Part shown: piece by piece, positions 11,211 through 18,936 of the stretch | Position numbering within the stretch: position 1 is the first letter of the stretch | Layout: each line of letters begins with the position of its first letter | Origin: Pseudomonas abietaniphila | GTDB taxonomy: Bacteria > Pseudomonadota > Gammaproteobacteria > Pseudomonadales > Pseudomonadaceae | DNA: 64,000 nt | NCBI RefSeq assembly: GCF_039697315.1 | Contig: NZ_CP155619.1 | Coordinates: 5,208,001 to 5,272,000 of the forward strand | Direction: 5' to 3' | The notes under the pieces: model-generated | Databases searched by the model: none | What the model was told of the DNA's origin: nothing | The model's input: the letters and a program-made list of their open reading frames with translations, nothing else | Position numbers and translations under genes: made by a program

Positions 11211-13016
11211 ATGGCCAATAGCGCTCCAATACCGTTGAACGAATCCTCGCGGCTGTCCCGTATCACCCACATGGGGCTTCTCGATTCAACCGCCGACGAG
11301 GTGCTGGATCACATCGTCGACATGGTGGCTCACTATTTCGAGGTGCCCATCGCGCTGGTGTCCATCGTCAGTGAACACCGGCAGTGGTTCCGCGCGGGCA
11401 CCGGCCTGGATGAGCGCGAAACACCGCGCGAAATCTCCTTTTGTGCCTACTCCATTCTCGGTGACGATGTGTTCCAGGTGCCGGATGCGGAGCTAGATAC
11501 CCGCTTCAAGGACAATCCACTGGTCGTCGGCGAGCCGCGCATTCGTTTCTATGCCGGTGTGCCGCTGGTCACCGCCGATGGATTGGCGCTGGGCACGCTC
11601 TGCATCATCGACAACACGCCCCGACCGCTGCTCAACCCACGCGACCTCGCCATGCTGGAGATGTACGGTCAGTTGGTGATGAAGCGGCTCAACAACATGC
11701 GCAAGGCCAGCTATGTCGATCAGCCGACCGGGTTATTCAATCGCCTGCGGCTGGAAGAAGACATCATGGCCCTGGCCGATCGTGACGACCATGCGTTAGT
11801 CGCCCTGGACATGGTCAACCCGGTGTTCCTCGACAGCATCGTCAAAGCACTCGGCTACAGCTTCGCCCAGGAACTGGTGCGATGCATGATTGAAAGCTGT
11901 CGCGAGCAGCTGCCATCCGACACGGCGTTGTACAAAGTCAGCCCGACACGCATTGCGCTGCTGACCCGACACGCCGGTCCGGAACAGGCAGAGGACCTGT
12001 TTCGCAGGCTGATCAAGCATTTTCAGCGCCCGTTGATCTGCCGCAACATTCCGATCCAGATGGACGTCGGCATCGGTGTGCTGCCGCTGGGGTTGGGACG
12101 TTGTGATGAAAAAGACTGGATTCGTCTGGTGGTCAGCGCCGCCGACGAAGCGCGCGGGAAGGCGACTGGCTGGCGCTGGTACGAGCCGCATCTGGACTTC
12201 GCGCAGCAGCGCGCCTTCCTGCTGTTGGCGTCACTGGCCGACGCCGTCCGCAGCCCGGATCAGCTGTCGCTGGTGTTCCAGCCGCGGCTGGAAGTCGCCA
12301 CCGGGCGCATCGTCACCGTCGAGGCGCTGCTGCGTTGGCAGCATCCCGTCCTGGGGCCGATCAGCCCGGCCGAATTCATTCCATTGGCGGAAAAGACCGC
12401 ACTGATTCGCTCGCTGAGCCTGTGGGTGTTGCGCAACGCCGTCGAGCAGGCGAGGAACTGGCAGCGTCAGGGTTACGCCTTCAAAGTCGCCATGAACGTC
12501 TCTGCCATCGACCTCGCCAACTCGCAGTTCAGCGATGCGCTGTTTGAGCAGCTGGCGATCAGTGGTCTCGATCCGGGCCGCTTCGAGCTCGAATTCACCG
12601 AAAGCGCGCTCTGTGATAATCCCGACATCACCCGGCAGCAACTCGAACGCCTGCGCGCATTGAACATCGACATTGCCATCGACGACTTCGGCACCGGTTA
12701 CAGTAACTGGACTTACCTGCGTCAGTTGCCGGCTACCACCGTCAAGCTCGACAAGTCGCTGGTGGAAAATCTGGACGCCAATGAAAAGGACCGGCGACTG
12801 GTGGAAGCCATCGTCGACCTGGCAAGGCGTCTGGGTTACCGCGTTGTCGCAGAAGGGGCGGAGACGGAAGACGTCTACGAGATCCTTTGCCAGCTCGGCT
12901 GTCATGAGGTGCAGGGCTATCTCATCGCCCGGCCCATGACCGTCAGCGCGCTGGAACACTGGATGAATGGCGAGCGCAGCAACAAGGTCAAGCAACTGCG
13001 TGCGTTGGGGCGCTGA
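11211..13016 (+). CDS. GAF-GGDEF(degenerate)-EAL cyclic-di-GMP signalling protein
   Basis: 601 residues. A GAF sensory domain (about 20-165) is followed by a GGDEF-type fold (about 170-330) without a recognisable GGDEF signature; the equivalent region reads LYKVSPTRIALLTRHA. The EAL domain (about 345-590) keeps EALLRW at 371-376, the loop DDFGTGYSN at 491-499 and VAEGAET, so phosphodiesterase activity is likely. The protein should hydrolyse c-di-GMP, with the GAF module sensing an unknown small ligand and the dead cyclase domain perhaps regulatory. No membrane segment is evident. It stands alone, separated from its neighbours by 167 bp and 18 bp. Confidence 0.93.
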   Translation: MANSAPIPLNESSRLSRITHMGLLDSTADEVLDHIVDMVAHYFEVPIALVSIVSEHRQWFRAGTGLDERETPREISFCAYSILGDDVFQVPDAELDTRFKDNPLVVGEPRIRFYAGVPLVTADGLALGTLCIIDNTPRPLLNPRDLAMLEMYGQLVMKRLNNMRKASYVDQPTGLFNRLRLEEDIMALADRDDHALVALDMVNPVFLDSIVKALGYSFAQELVRCMIESCREQLPSDTALYKVSPTRIALLTRHAGPEQAEDLFRRLIKHFQRPLICRNIPIQMDVGIGVLPLGLGRCDEKDWIRLVVSAADEARGKATGWRWYEPHLDFAQQRAFLLLASLADAVRSPDQLSLVFQPRLEVATGRIVTVEALLRWQHPVLGPISPAEFIPLAEKTALIRSLSLWVLRNAVEQARNWQRQGYAFKVAMNVSAIDLANSQFSDALFEQLAISGLDPGRFELEFTESALCDNPDITRQQLERLRALNIDIAIDDFGTGYSNWTYLRQLPATTVKLDKSLVENLDANEKDRRLVEAIVDLARRLGYRVVAEGAETEDVYEILCQLGCHEVQGYLIARPMTVSALEHWMNGERSNKVKQLRALGR

Positions 13017-13034
13017 TGGCCTGACTTCAGCGTT

Positions 13035-13523
13035 TCAAGGCAGCTTCAAGAGCATTCGGCGCTCAAACCCCACCAATGCCCGGTCGGCATCGCCGTAGTC
13101 CTGCCAGCCAAGGCTTCGGTACAGCGCGTGAGCTGTCGTGTTTCCGAGATCGACTGCCAGCATCAGTTGCCGGGCCTCAGGCCACAGTTCGCGCACCAGA
13201 TCCGGCAACTGGTGCAAACAGGTTTTTCCCAGCCCGCGGCCCTGGTATCGCCGATCGATCATCAAACCGTGCAGCGTGACGGTCTGACCATTCGCCCAGC
13301 GCGGCAACAACGACCGGCGCTTGAGCAAAAAAAAGCCCCGCGCCACGTCATCGATCAGCAGCGCGTAGCCCTGAATGTCAGACGCCGGTCGCGCCGTGAG
13401 CGCATGCACGGCCCCGTGGGCATCCCCGACGAGGGTTTTCTGCTCACCCAGCAACTCGATGTCCAGCACCTGCTGACGCTGCAGCGCCGAGAGCGTTTGG
13501 TATTTCTTCAAAATGCTTTTCAT
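13035..13523 (-). CDS. GNAT-family N-acetyltransferase
   Basis: 162 residues from the ATG at 13523 (MKSILKKYQTLSALQRQQVLDI). An in-frame ATG at 13535 and one at 13556 are possible alternatives, none with a strong ribosome site. The acetyl-CoA pyrophosphate loop is visible as IDRRYQGRGLGKTCLHQL (Q/R-x-x-G-x-G/A). The C-terminal half has the GNAT pattern LMLAVDLGNTTAHALYRSLGWQDYG. It transfers an acetyl group to an unidentified amine. It converges on the EAL-domain gene and lies upstream of, and divergent from, the SRP RNA gene. Confidence 0.88.
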   Translation of the reverse strand: MKSILKKYQTLSALQRQQVLDIELLGEQKTLVGDAHGAVHALTARPASDIQGYALLIDDVARGFFLLKRRSLLPRWANGQTVTLHGLMIDRRYQGRGLGKTCLHQLPDLVRELWPEARQLMLAVDLGNTTAHALYRSLGWQDYGDADRALVGFERRMLLKLP

Positions 13524-13600
13524 GAACGCCACCATGCCGCGTCCACAGCCACCCATGCAAGTGGTTGAGCCTTATCAAATTTTTTATCTGAAACCAGAGG

Positions 13601-13628
13601 TTGTAACTTCGCGCCAGACCGGTACAAT
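13601..13628 (+). promoter_or_regulatory. Sigma70 promoter of the SRP RNA gene
   Basis: TTGTAA (13601-13606) and TACAAT (13623-13628) are separated by 16 bp, a good housekeeping promoter. Transcription would start near 13635, at the hairpin CTCGCC-GACT-GGCGAG (13636-13651) that forms the leader before the mature 4.5S RNA. Confidence 0.7.
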
Positions 13629-13651
13629 GGCGCGGCTCGCCGACTGGCGAG

Positions 13652-13781
13652 TGTCGTTATGGTGACCCCATCGGTCCCCCCGCAACGATTACCCGTGAAC
13701 CTGGTCAGATCCGGAAGGAAGCAGCCACAGCGGGAACATTGTGTGCCGGGGTGTGGCTGGTGGGGTTGCCTCCATAACGAA
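13652..13781 (+). ncRNA. ffs: 4.5S / signal recognition particle RNA
   Basis: The diagnostic apical domain is present: CCTGGTCAGATCCGGAAGGA continuing into AGCAGCCACAGCGGG, which carries the GGAA tetraloop and the asymmetric loop bound by Ffh. The ends pair through CGTTATGG (13655-13662) and CCATAACG (13772-13779), and the intervening segments make the long imperfect hairpin expected of the Gammaproteobacterial small SRP RNA. With Ffh it targets nascent inner-membrane proteins to FtsY. The short 5' hairpin at 13636-13651 would be removed by RNase P, as in E. coli. Exact mature ends are estimated from the pairing. Confidence 0.95.
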
Positions 13782-14101
13782 TCCCCCTCGGAGTGTCCGC
13801 TCCCGCTTCAAATACCACGCATTTAGCGCTGAATGACGATGCGTCAGGTCTAATCGGCGCGAATCTACGTTCCTGAATCAGATGCCTTACGCACAGGCTT
13901 CCACAGGCCTGCATCCCGAATCGGGAAAGATTTCCACGTCGTCAAAGTGTCCTTAGCGCCTAACTGGTTCGCACACGCTCAAGCCCAAGGGACTGGCGTT
14001 CGATGTGCAAACCAACGACGCTTGAACTCACTTACCTATTGGTCGACGTTTTTTGCCTGGCGCGCTCAAATTTGAGATGACCAAGCTGGTACCTGCTCGG
14101 T
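13782..14101. other. Gene-free stretch downstream of ffs
   Basis: About 320 bp between the SRP RNA gene and the 3' end of the unknown leftward protein gene. No open frame with a ribosome site, no REP sequence and no strong hairpin with a T-run was found. It may be the variable flank of an insertion next to ffs. Confidence 0.4.
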
Positions 14102-15433
14102 TTACGCGTTGGTCATTCCCCCACCACTCGACATTTGCATGATCGCCGACCCGATCTCACTCCCTCCCCGAATCAACTGTGCAAAGCGGAACATCATTTC
14201 CGGCCCCGAGTCGTTCATCAGTGCGTCATACAACAAACGGCGTACCGCTTCGGCTTCAGGCAGGTGTGCAGAGTCTGTGGTTGCCTCGGGCTGCAATTCG
14301 GCGAAGCGCGCCAGAACGTCGGACCCAGGCGTGTCTTCATCAATACCGAAGAGTTCGTTGAACAGCATGCCCAGCGTGCCGGCAGGCTGGTAGTCGGGTC
14401 GGTCCCATTTGCGAACGATGGAGCCTTCTTTCTCGATCTTTTCCAAAGTCCGGCGGATCTTACCGGGGATCGTCGCGGTGGCGCGGACTTCGGTGTAATA
14501 CACCAGCCTTGCGAGGCTGGCGGCGTCCTTGACGTTTTTCCAGATCACAAACCAGATCTGCGAGACGCTGTGGGTTCTGAGCCCGTTTCGCAGCGTACTC
14601 CGGATCTCGTTGAGCTGATTTTCATTCAGATCGTGGTGAAACGCCCTGCATTTATCCAGCAAGTAGCAAACCGCATCGGCGGAGGCAAAGTCGAGCCACA
14701 GGTTGAACAGCGCGGCGCTGTCGCAAAATTCTCTGGCGAGCAATATTTGCATCGCTTCTTCAGTTCGCCCCAGATGCTGGTCCGGCACCAAGGCGTAAGG
14801 AATGAAATGCGTGTTCACCATCAGGTTATCGTCGCGCAAAAAGTAGGTGCCTGGTGCAGCACTGTGCGGGTCTTCACGAACAACGCCTGCGGTTTTCAGT
14901 TTGTCGATCAGTAGCGCGACGTCCATTGGCGCCAGCGCCTTGCATTCATCGAGGGTGAAGGACTCGCTGATCAGTCGCGGCGAGATTGCGAGGTCCAGTG
15001 CTAGTAGCAACAAAGCCTCGTCGTCGCCCAGTAGGTGGTAGTCGATTGGCCCGCTAGGCAGTCGCTCCACATAGGCATTAAGCCGCAACTCGAGGGCGGC
15101 CGCAGCGGCCGCCTGTTCTGCCCGCTTTTGCCGCACTTGGACTTCTTCACAGGCGGGACAGGGCGAGAAGGATTTCTGCGGGTTTTTCTTCACTGCCGAA
15201 CGGCTTTTGACTTCCATGCAAGCGTCGCAATGCGGGCAGGTGAGGTTGTTGTCGAATGCGCGGCACAGCTCGCGAACATGGCTAGCGAGTGTTCCGCTGT
15301 GCGTAATGTGACGGAAGGGCACCAGATCGATCACTTTCTCCAAAAAGTCCCCGGTGTTGCTCATCGCCCAGTAGCGAATAGCCAGTTGCCTTTCTTCAGG
15401 GTCGTCCGTCATCAGTTCAAGGTTTACGGTCAT
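14102..15433 (-). CDS. Protein of unknown function with a zinc-ribbon-like segment
   Basis: 443 residues from the ATG at 15433 (MTVNLELMTDDPEERQ). The frame stays open a further 43 codons upstream, but that part looks non-coding, and no candidate start has a convincing ribosome site. Two CxxC pairs (CPHCDAC near residue 58, CPACEE near 83) suggest a zinc ribbon, followed by an alanine-rich helix. The central and C-terminal parts are mostly helical, with alternating acidic and hydrophobic residues. I do not recognise the family. It has no signal peptide or membrane segment. It sits alone after ffs in a region that looks accessory, so a mobile or defence-related role is possible but unsupported. 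Confidence 0.7.
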   Translation of the reverse strand: MTVNLELMTDDPEERQLAIRYWAMSNTGDFLEKVIDLVPFRHITHSGTLASHVRELCRAFDNNLTCPHCDACMEVKSRSAVKKNPQKSFSPCPACEEVQVRQKRAEQAAAAAALELRLNAYVERLPSGPIDYHLLGDDEALLLLALDLAISPRLISESFTLDECKALAPMDVALLIDKLKTAGVVREDPHSAAPGTYFLRDDNLMVNTHFIPYALVPDQHLGRTEEAMQILLAREFCDSAALFNLWLDFASADAVCYLLDKCRAFHHDLNENQLNEIRSTLRNGLRTHSVSQIWFVIWKNVKDAASLARLVYYTEVRATATIPGKIRRTLEKIEKEGSIVRKWDRPDYQPAGTLGMLFNELFGIDEDTPGSDVLARFAELQPEATTDSAHLPEAEAVRRLLYDALMNDSGPEMMFRFAQLIRGGSEIGSAIMQMSSGGGMTNA

Positions 15434-15725
15434 GAGCAGTTCAATCCAGTTTTCATGGTGATCTAGAAAACAGGGGCAGACCGGCGTTATGCAGCGGCTT
15501 CCCTGCAACGGTAGAAACAACAAGTAACTACCGGCGCACAGGGTCGCTGGATATAAGCTCAAGGACTGTAGGTCGACGATGTTCGGCTGCGTAGGCGGGG
15601 TCCGGAAATTGCACCGCGACGTCTGTAGGAACTGTCGCTGCCGGAAGGCAGCAAGCGGTGGAGCTTGCTGCTAAGGGGGATCCGAAGGCTGACTTATCGC
15701 CTTGTTTGAAGGGGGGTAACGCTCA
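15434..15725. other. Gap with a degenerate REP-like sequence
   Basis: Nearly 300 bp without a convincing gene. It contains TGTAGGAACTGTCGCTGCCG and GGAAGGCAGCAAGCGG around 15625-15660, which resembles the TAGGAGCTGCCGAAGGCTGCG class of Pseudomonas REP sequences. Confidence 0.4.
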
Positions 15726-15953
15726 TCACCCCTCGCTCGCCCATGCCTTCGATGAGCGCGCCGCTCGCTCACTGGCAAACTGTTTCCCTCGTGCCGTGCG
15801 CTCTGCCACCACGCACCCGTCCCTGACAGACACGGATGCATAGCCCTGATCCCTGAGATAGAGCAGGGCTGTAAAGTCCAGCGGGTTGACTCTGGACGTC
15901 GCCCCATCCGTGAGCGTTTGAAGAAGTCGAATGGCCAACGATTCAAGCCGCAT
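15726..15953 (-). CDS. Small hypothetical protein
   Basis: 75 residues, starting MRLESLAIRLLQTLTDGATS. The ATG at 15953 is preceded by GAGG 8 nt upstream. The composition is protein-like: an amphipathic N-terminal helix, then LDFTALLYLRDQGYASVSVRDGCVVAE, which could be a small helix-strand unit. The basic, low-complexity C-terminus is less convincing. No family is recognised. It lies between the unknown zinc-ribbon gene and dmeR. Confidence 0.45.
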   Translation of the reverse strand: MRLESLAIRLLQTLTDGATSRVNPLDFTALLYLRDQGYASVSVRDGCVVAERTARGKQFASERAARSSKAWASEG

Positions 15954-16090
15954 GGGGCACGCCTCGGGTGGTGTATGTGGGATAGTGGCTATTCGTCACC
16001 AGAGGGCCATGTGTAGTTCCATTTATTTGCGCTCATTACACGTCCAGGTAGGTTGCGAAGATGGGAGAACAGGTCCATGATGCCGCCCTA

Positions 16091-16110
16091 TATAGGTAGG
16101 GGGGGTATGG
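16091..16110 (+). promoter_or_regulatory. G-tract operator for the DmeR metal sensor, overlapping its ribosome site
   Basis: The sequence TATAGGTAGGGGGGGTATGG lies directly before the dmeR start codon. A run of G flanked by TA-rich arms is the recognised operator type of RcnR/CsoR-family repressors. The only ribosome-binding-like sequence for dmeR is this same purine tract, so repressor binding and translation initiation would share it. The sequence is observed; the role is inferred from the family. Confidence 0.6.
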
Positions 16111-16111
16111 T

Positions 16112-16387
16112 ATGGCGCATTTACACACCGAGAAAGACGATCTGCTCAAGCGTGTCAGGCGCATAGCGGGGCAGGTGCAGGCGATTGAGCGCGGGCTGGA
16201 ATCAGATACCGATTGCGCCAAGACGTTGCATCTCGTGGCTGCTACCCGCGGCGCGATCAATGGTCTGCTCGACCAGATCATCGAAGCCCATGCTCGCGAG
16301 CATGTGGCTCATCCTGATTTGAGTGATGAGGATCGGGCCCAAGGGCTTGAAGATTTGCTCGAAGCCATTCGTCGGTACTCAAAATAA
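16112..16387 (+). CDS. dmeR: Cobalt/nickel-responsive repressor DmeR (RcnR/CsoR family)
   Basis: 91 residues, the normal size for this all-helical DNA-binding family. It has exactly the metal ligands of E. coli RcnR: H3, C35, H60 and H64, a fingerprint for Ni(II)/Co(II) sensing rather than copper or formaldehyde. In the family, apo-repressor binds a G-tract operator and metal binding releases it. The gene is 26 bp upstream of dmeF, so it should control its own operon through the G-tract at 16091-16110. Confidence 0.9.
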   Translation: MAHLHTEKDDLLKRVRRIAGQVQAIERGLESDTDCAKTLHLVAATRGAINGLLDQIIEAHAREHVAHPDLSDEDRAQGLEDLLEAIRRYSK

Positions 16388-16413
16388 GTCGCCAGGCGAC
16401 ACACGGAGGCCGC

Positions 16414-17367
16414 ATGGTCCTTTCGCAGAAACACACCCACGAACACGTTTTCCTCAGTCAGTCTCACGACGAGAATGCCCGCCGTACGTTATGGGTGGTC
16501 GTGCTCACCTTCGTGATGATGGTCGGGGAGATTGCCGCCGGTTACGTCACGGGCTCGATGGCGCTGCTGGCGGACGGTTTTCATATGGCAACCCATGCTG
16601 GTGCGTTAGGCATCGCGGCGGCGGCCTATTCGTTTGCACGGCGCAACGCCAATAACGGTCGCTTCAGTTTTGGCACCGGCAAGGTGGGCGATCTGGCGGG
16701 TTTCGCGTCGGCGCTCATTCTGATGATGGTCGCGCTGGGCATCGGCATCGAGTCGCTGATGCGCCTGTTCCAACCGACGCAGGTGGCGTTCGGGGAAGCC
16801 ACCTTGATTGCGGTGGTCGGTCTGTTGGTCAACATTGTGAGCGCCTTCATGCTGTCCGGCGGCCATGGGCACCACGGGCATCACGCTCATGGGCATCACT
16901 CGCATGATGATCACGATCACCATGACCACGACAAACATCATGGCCACGGCGGAGACAACAACCTGCGCTCCGCCTATGTTCACGTCCTGGCCGATGCGTT
17001 GACCTCGGTACTGGCGATCGGTGCATTGCTGGCAGGGCGTTATCTGGGCTGGGTCTGGCTCGATCCGCTGATGGGTGTGGTCGGCGCGGTGGTCATCGCC
17101 AAGTGGTCTGTCGGTTTGATCAAGCAGAGTGCCAACGTGTTGCTGGACGTCACCGACGAGCACGTCGCGGAAGAAATCCGCGAAGTGCTCGAAGCCGATG
17201 GCAACGTGCAGATCACCGATCTGCATGTGTGGAAAGTCGGCCCGGATGCCCGTGCGGCGATTGTCAGCGTGCTGGCGAAAGTCGAGGTCACGGCAGAGGC
17301 GATTCGTGAGCGGCTCGGTGTGGTGCACGAGGTGTCGCACTTGACCATCGAGTATCGAACGGCCTGA
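16414..17367 (+). CDS. dmeF: Cation diffusion facilitator DmeF (Co/Ni efflux)
   Basis: 317 residues with six predicted membrane helices. The N-terminus is histidine-bearing (HTHEHVF). The first metal-site motif MALLADGFHMATHAG lies in helix II, and the helix V counterpart is HVLADALTSVLAI. A histidine-rich loop of about 35 residues (GHGHHGHHAHGHHSHDDHDH, near 150-180) precedes helix V, as in DmeF. The C-terminal cytoplasmic domain ends with DLHVWKVGPDARAAIVSV. It exports cobalt, and to lesser extents nickel or cadmium, in exchange for protons. The ribosome site CGGAGG precedes the ATG. It forms an operon with dmeR. Confidence 0.92.
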   Translation: MVLSQKHTHEHVFLSQSHDENARRTLWVVVLTFVMMVGEIAAGYVTGSMALLADGFHMATHAGALGIAAAAYSFARRNANNGRFSFGTGKVGDLAGFASALILMMVALGIGIESLMRLFQPTQVAFGEATLIAVVGLLVNIVSAFMLSGGHGHHGHHAHGHHSHDDHDHHDHDKHHGHGGDNNLRSAYVHVLADALTSVLAIGALLAGRYLGWVWLDPLMGVVGAVVIAKWSVGLIKQSANVLLDVTDEHVAEEIREVLEADGNVQITDLHVWKVGPDARAAIVSVLAKVEVTAEAIRERLGVVHEVSHLTIEYRTA

Positions 17368-17390
17368 AGAACAGCTTCATGCTGAATCGT

Positions 17391-17416
17391 ATCCAGCGCT
17401 TTTCCGGGCGCTGGAT
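17391..17416 (+). terminator. Hairpin after dmeF
   Basis: A perfect 9-bp stem (ATCCAGCGC / GCGCTGGAT) with an 8-nt loop starts 24 nt after the dmeF stop. There is no T-run, so it is a transcript-end stabiliser or Rho-assisted terminator rather than a classic one. A second small hairpin, GCCCC-gttttt-GGGGC, follows near 17461. Confidence 0.45.
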
Positions 17417-17532
17417 CGACGCCAGATTCGCCAATAATGCGTGTCAAATCAAAGAAATCTGCCCCGTTTTTGGGGCAATACGATAGTCTTCGCACCATTG
17501 TCGATACGGACACCTGGATTGGAAGGCTATAG

Positions 17533-18459
17533 ATGGCGCCTGATGACTATCTCGTAATGACCAGCAAGGAGTGGGCGGGGCTTCGCGCCAGTACGCCACT
17601 GACCTTGTCCGAAGAAGATCTGTCGGCGTTACGAGGCGTAAACGAAGATATTTCTCTGGAAGATGTCGTCAACATCTACCTTCCGCTGTCGCGCCTGATC
17701 AATCTGCACGTCAGCGCTGCGCGCAATCTGGCGAGCATCAAGGACACTTTCCTCGGGCGTCCGGCGAAAAAACAGACCTATGTCGTGGCAGTTGCGGGCA
17801 GTGTGGCGGTGGGCAAAAGCACCTTTGCCCGCGTCCTGCAGGCGCTGATGGCGCGCTGGCCGGATCATCCTCGGGTCGATCTGGTGACCACCGACGGCTT
17901 TCTGCATCCCAACGCCAGGCTGGACGCGGACGGCATCATGCACCGCAAGGGCTTTCCGGAAAGCTACGATCGCAAGCGCATGGTCAAGTTTCTCTCGGAT
18001 CTCAAGGCGGGCATTCCGGTGATCAGCGCGCCGGTCTATTCGCACATCAGCTACGACATCGTGCCGGAGAAATTCATCGAGATCAGCCAGCCGGACATCC
18101 TGATTTTCGAAGGCCTGAACGTGCTGCAGACCGAGGGCAACGACGGCCAGAAGCCTGGCAGCATCGTGTCGGATTTCTTCGACTTCTCGATCTACCTGGA
18201 CGCAGCCGAAGGGGACATCGAGCGCTGGTACGTCGAGCGCTTTCTCATGCTGCAACGCACTGCGTTCCGTGCCCGGGGCGCTTATTTCCGCGAACTGGCC
18301 GACCTGCCGCCTGAAAAATCCCCGGATGCCGCGCGCAAGATCTGGCGCGACATCAACCGTCCAAACCTGCTGGAAAACATCCTGCCGACCCGCGAGCGGG
18401 CAAGCCTGGTGGTGCGCAAGGCGTCGGATCATTCGGTGAAAGAGCTGTGGTTGCGCTGA
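17533..18459 (+). CDS. coaA: Type I pantothenate kinase CoaA
   Basis: 308 residues, close to the 316 of E. coli CoaA. The P-loop GSVAVGKST is at 89-97, identical to the E. coli type I enzyme. It is followed by VDLVTTDGFLHPNARL, the HRKGFPESYD motif, PVYSHISYDIVP and DILIFEGLNVLQ, all family hallmarks. It phosphorylates pantothenate in the first, rate-limiting step of coenzyme A synthesis and is normally feedback-inhibited by CoA. The ribosome site GGAAGG lies 6 nt upstream. It is unusual because Pseudomonas typically relies on the unrelated type III enzyme CoaX. Confidence 0.95.
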   Translation: MAPDDYLVMTSKEWAGLRASTPLTLSEEDLSALRGVNEDISLEDVVNIYLPLSRLINLHVSAARNLASIKDTFLGRPAKKQTYVVAVAGSVAVGKSTFARVLQALMARWPDHPRVDLVTTDGFLHPNARLDADGIMHRKGFPESYDRKRMVKFLSDLKAGIPVISAPVYSHISYDIVPEKFIEISQPDILIFEGLNVLQTEGNDGQKPGSIVSDFFDFSIYLDAAEGDIERWYVERFLMLQRTAFRARGAYFRELADLPPEKSPDAARKIWRDINRPNLLENILPTRERASLVVRKASDHSVKELWLR

Positions 18460-18827
18460 CGATCGGTTCGGTCGTGCGGTGTTCAGCATTGCTCGCCCTG
18501 TGTTTCAGCGCTGCCGCGATGGCCGACGGCAACACGTTGTTGCTCGAATGCCAGGACGGTATCAACAGCATGAGCGGCGGGGTGGCCAAGAACCCGGTGG
18601 GGGTTGGCCACTGCGTCGGCGTGTTGCAAGCGACCATGGACACCCTCGACATCTTTCACGAAGCCGGCGGCGTGCCCAAGTTGGTCTGTGTGCCGGAAGG
18701 CGGTATTCCGATGGTGCAGTCCATGCGCGTCGTGGTTCAGTCACTTGAAACACATCCCCAGAGTCTGCACCTGAACGAATCGGTGTTGGTCGTCTCCGCG
18801 CTGAAAAACGCGTTTCCCTGCCGCTGA
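18447..18827 (+). CDS. Secreted Rap1a/Tai-type protein
   Basis: 126 residues from a GTG at 18447 that overlaps the end of coaA by 13 nt. A GTG at 18474 would give a tidier signal peptide (MRCSALLALCFSAAAMADG). Cleavage after AMA would leave a periplasmic protein of about 100 residues with four cysteines, able to form two disulfides. The pattern GVGHCVGVLQATMDTL ... VCVPEGGIPMVQSMRVVVQ ... ESVLVVSALKNAFPC fits the Rap1a/Tai immunity fold, known from proteins that neutralise type VI secretion amidases. No effector gene lies beside it, so immunity is only one possibility. Confidence 0.7.
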   Translation: MVALTIGSVVRCSALLALCFSAAAMADGNTLLLECQDGINSMSGGVAKNPVGVGHCVGVLQATMDTLDIFHEAGGVPKLVCVPEGGIPMVQSMRVVVQSLETHPQSLHLNESVLVVSALKNAFPCR

Positions 18828-18834
18828 TCAAACG

Positions 18835-18886
18835 CCAGTCCTGATAGCCCGCTCGTCGCGGCCGGTAAACAGTGCTGGTTTTTTTT
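18835..18886 (+). terminator. Probable terminator after the coaA operon
   Basis: CCAG-tc-CTG (18835-18843) can pair with CAG-tg-CTGG (18870-18878), followed at once by eight T. The stem has a small internal mismatch and a long inner loop, so strength is uncertain, but the position between the coaA pair and the TetR gene fits. Confidence 0.5.
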
Positions 18887-18936
18887 ATTTCGAGGTCTAT
18901 CCTTACCGGTCAGTACAGTTCAATTATGAGGCGACC

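Noticed and set aside
13705..13914. 69-codon leftward frame overlapping ffs
   Set aside because: It lies across the SRP RNA gene, with no ribosome site.
15624..15665. Resemblance of GCCGGAAGGCAGCAAGC to the SRP RNA core
   Set aside because: Only a short match; it fits a known Pseudomonas REP variant better and cannot fold like SRP RNA.
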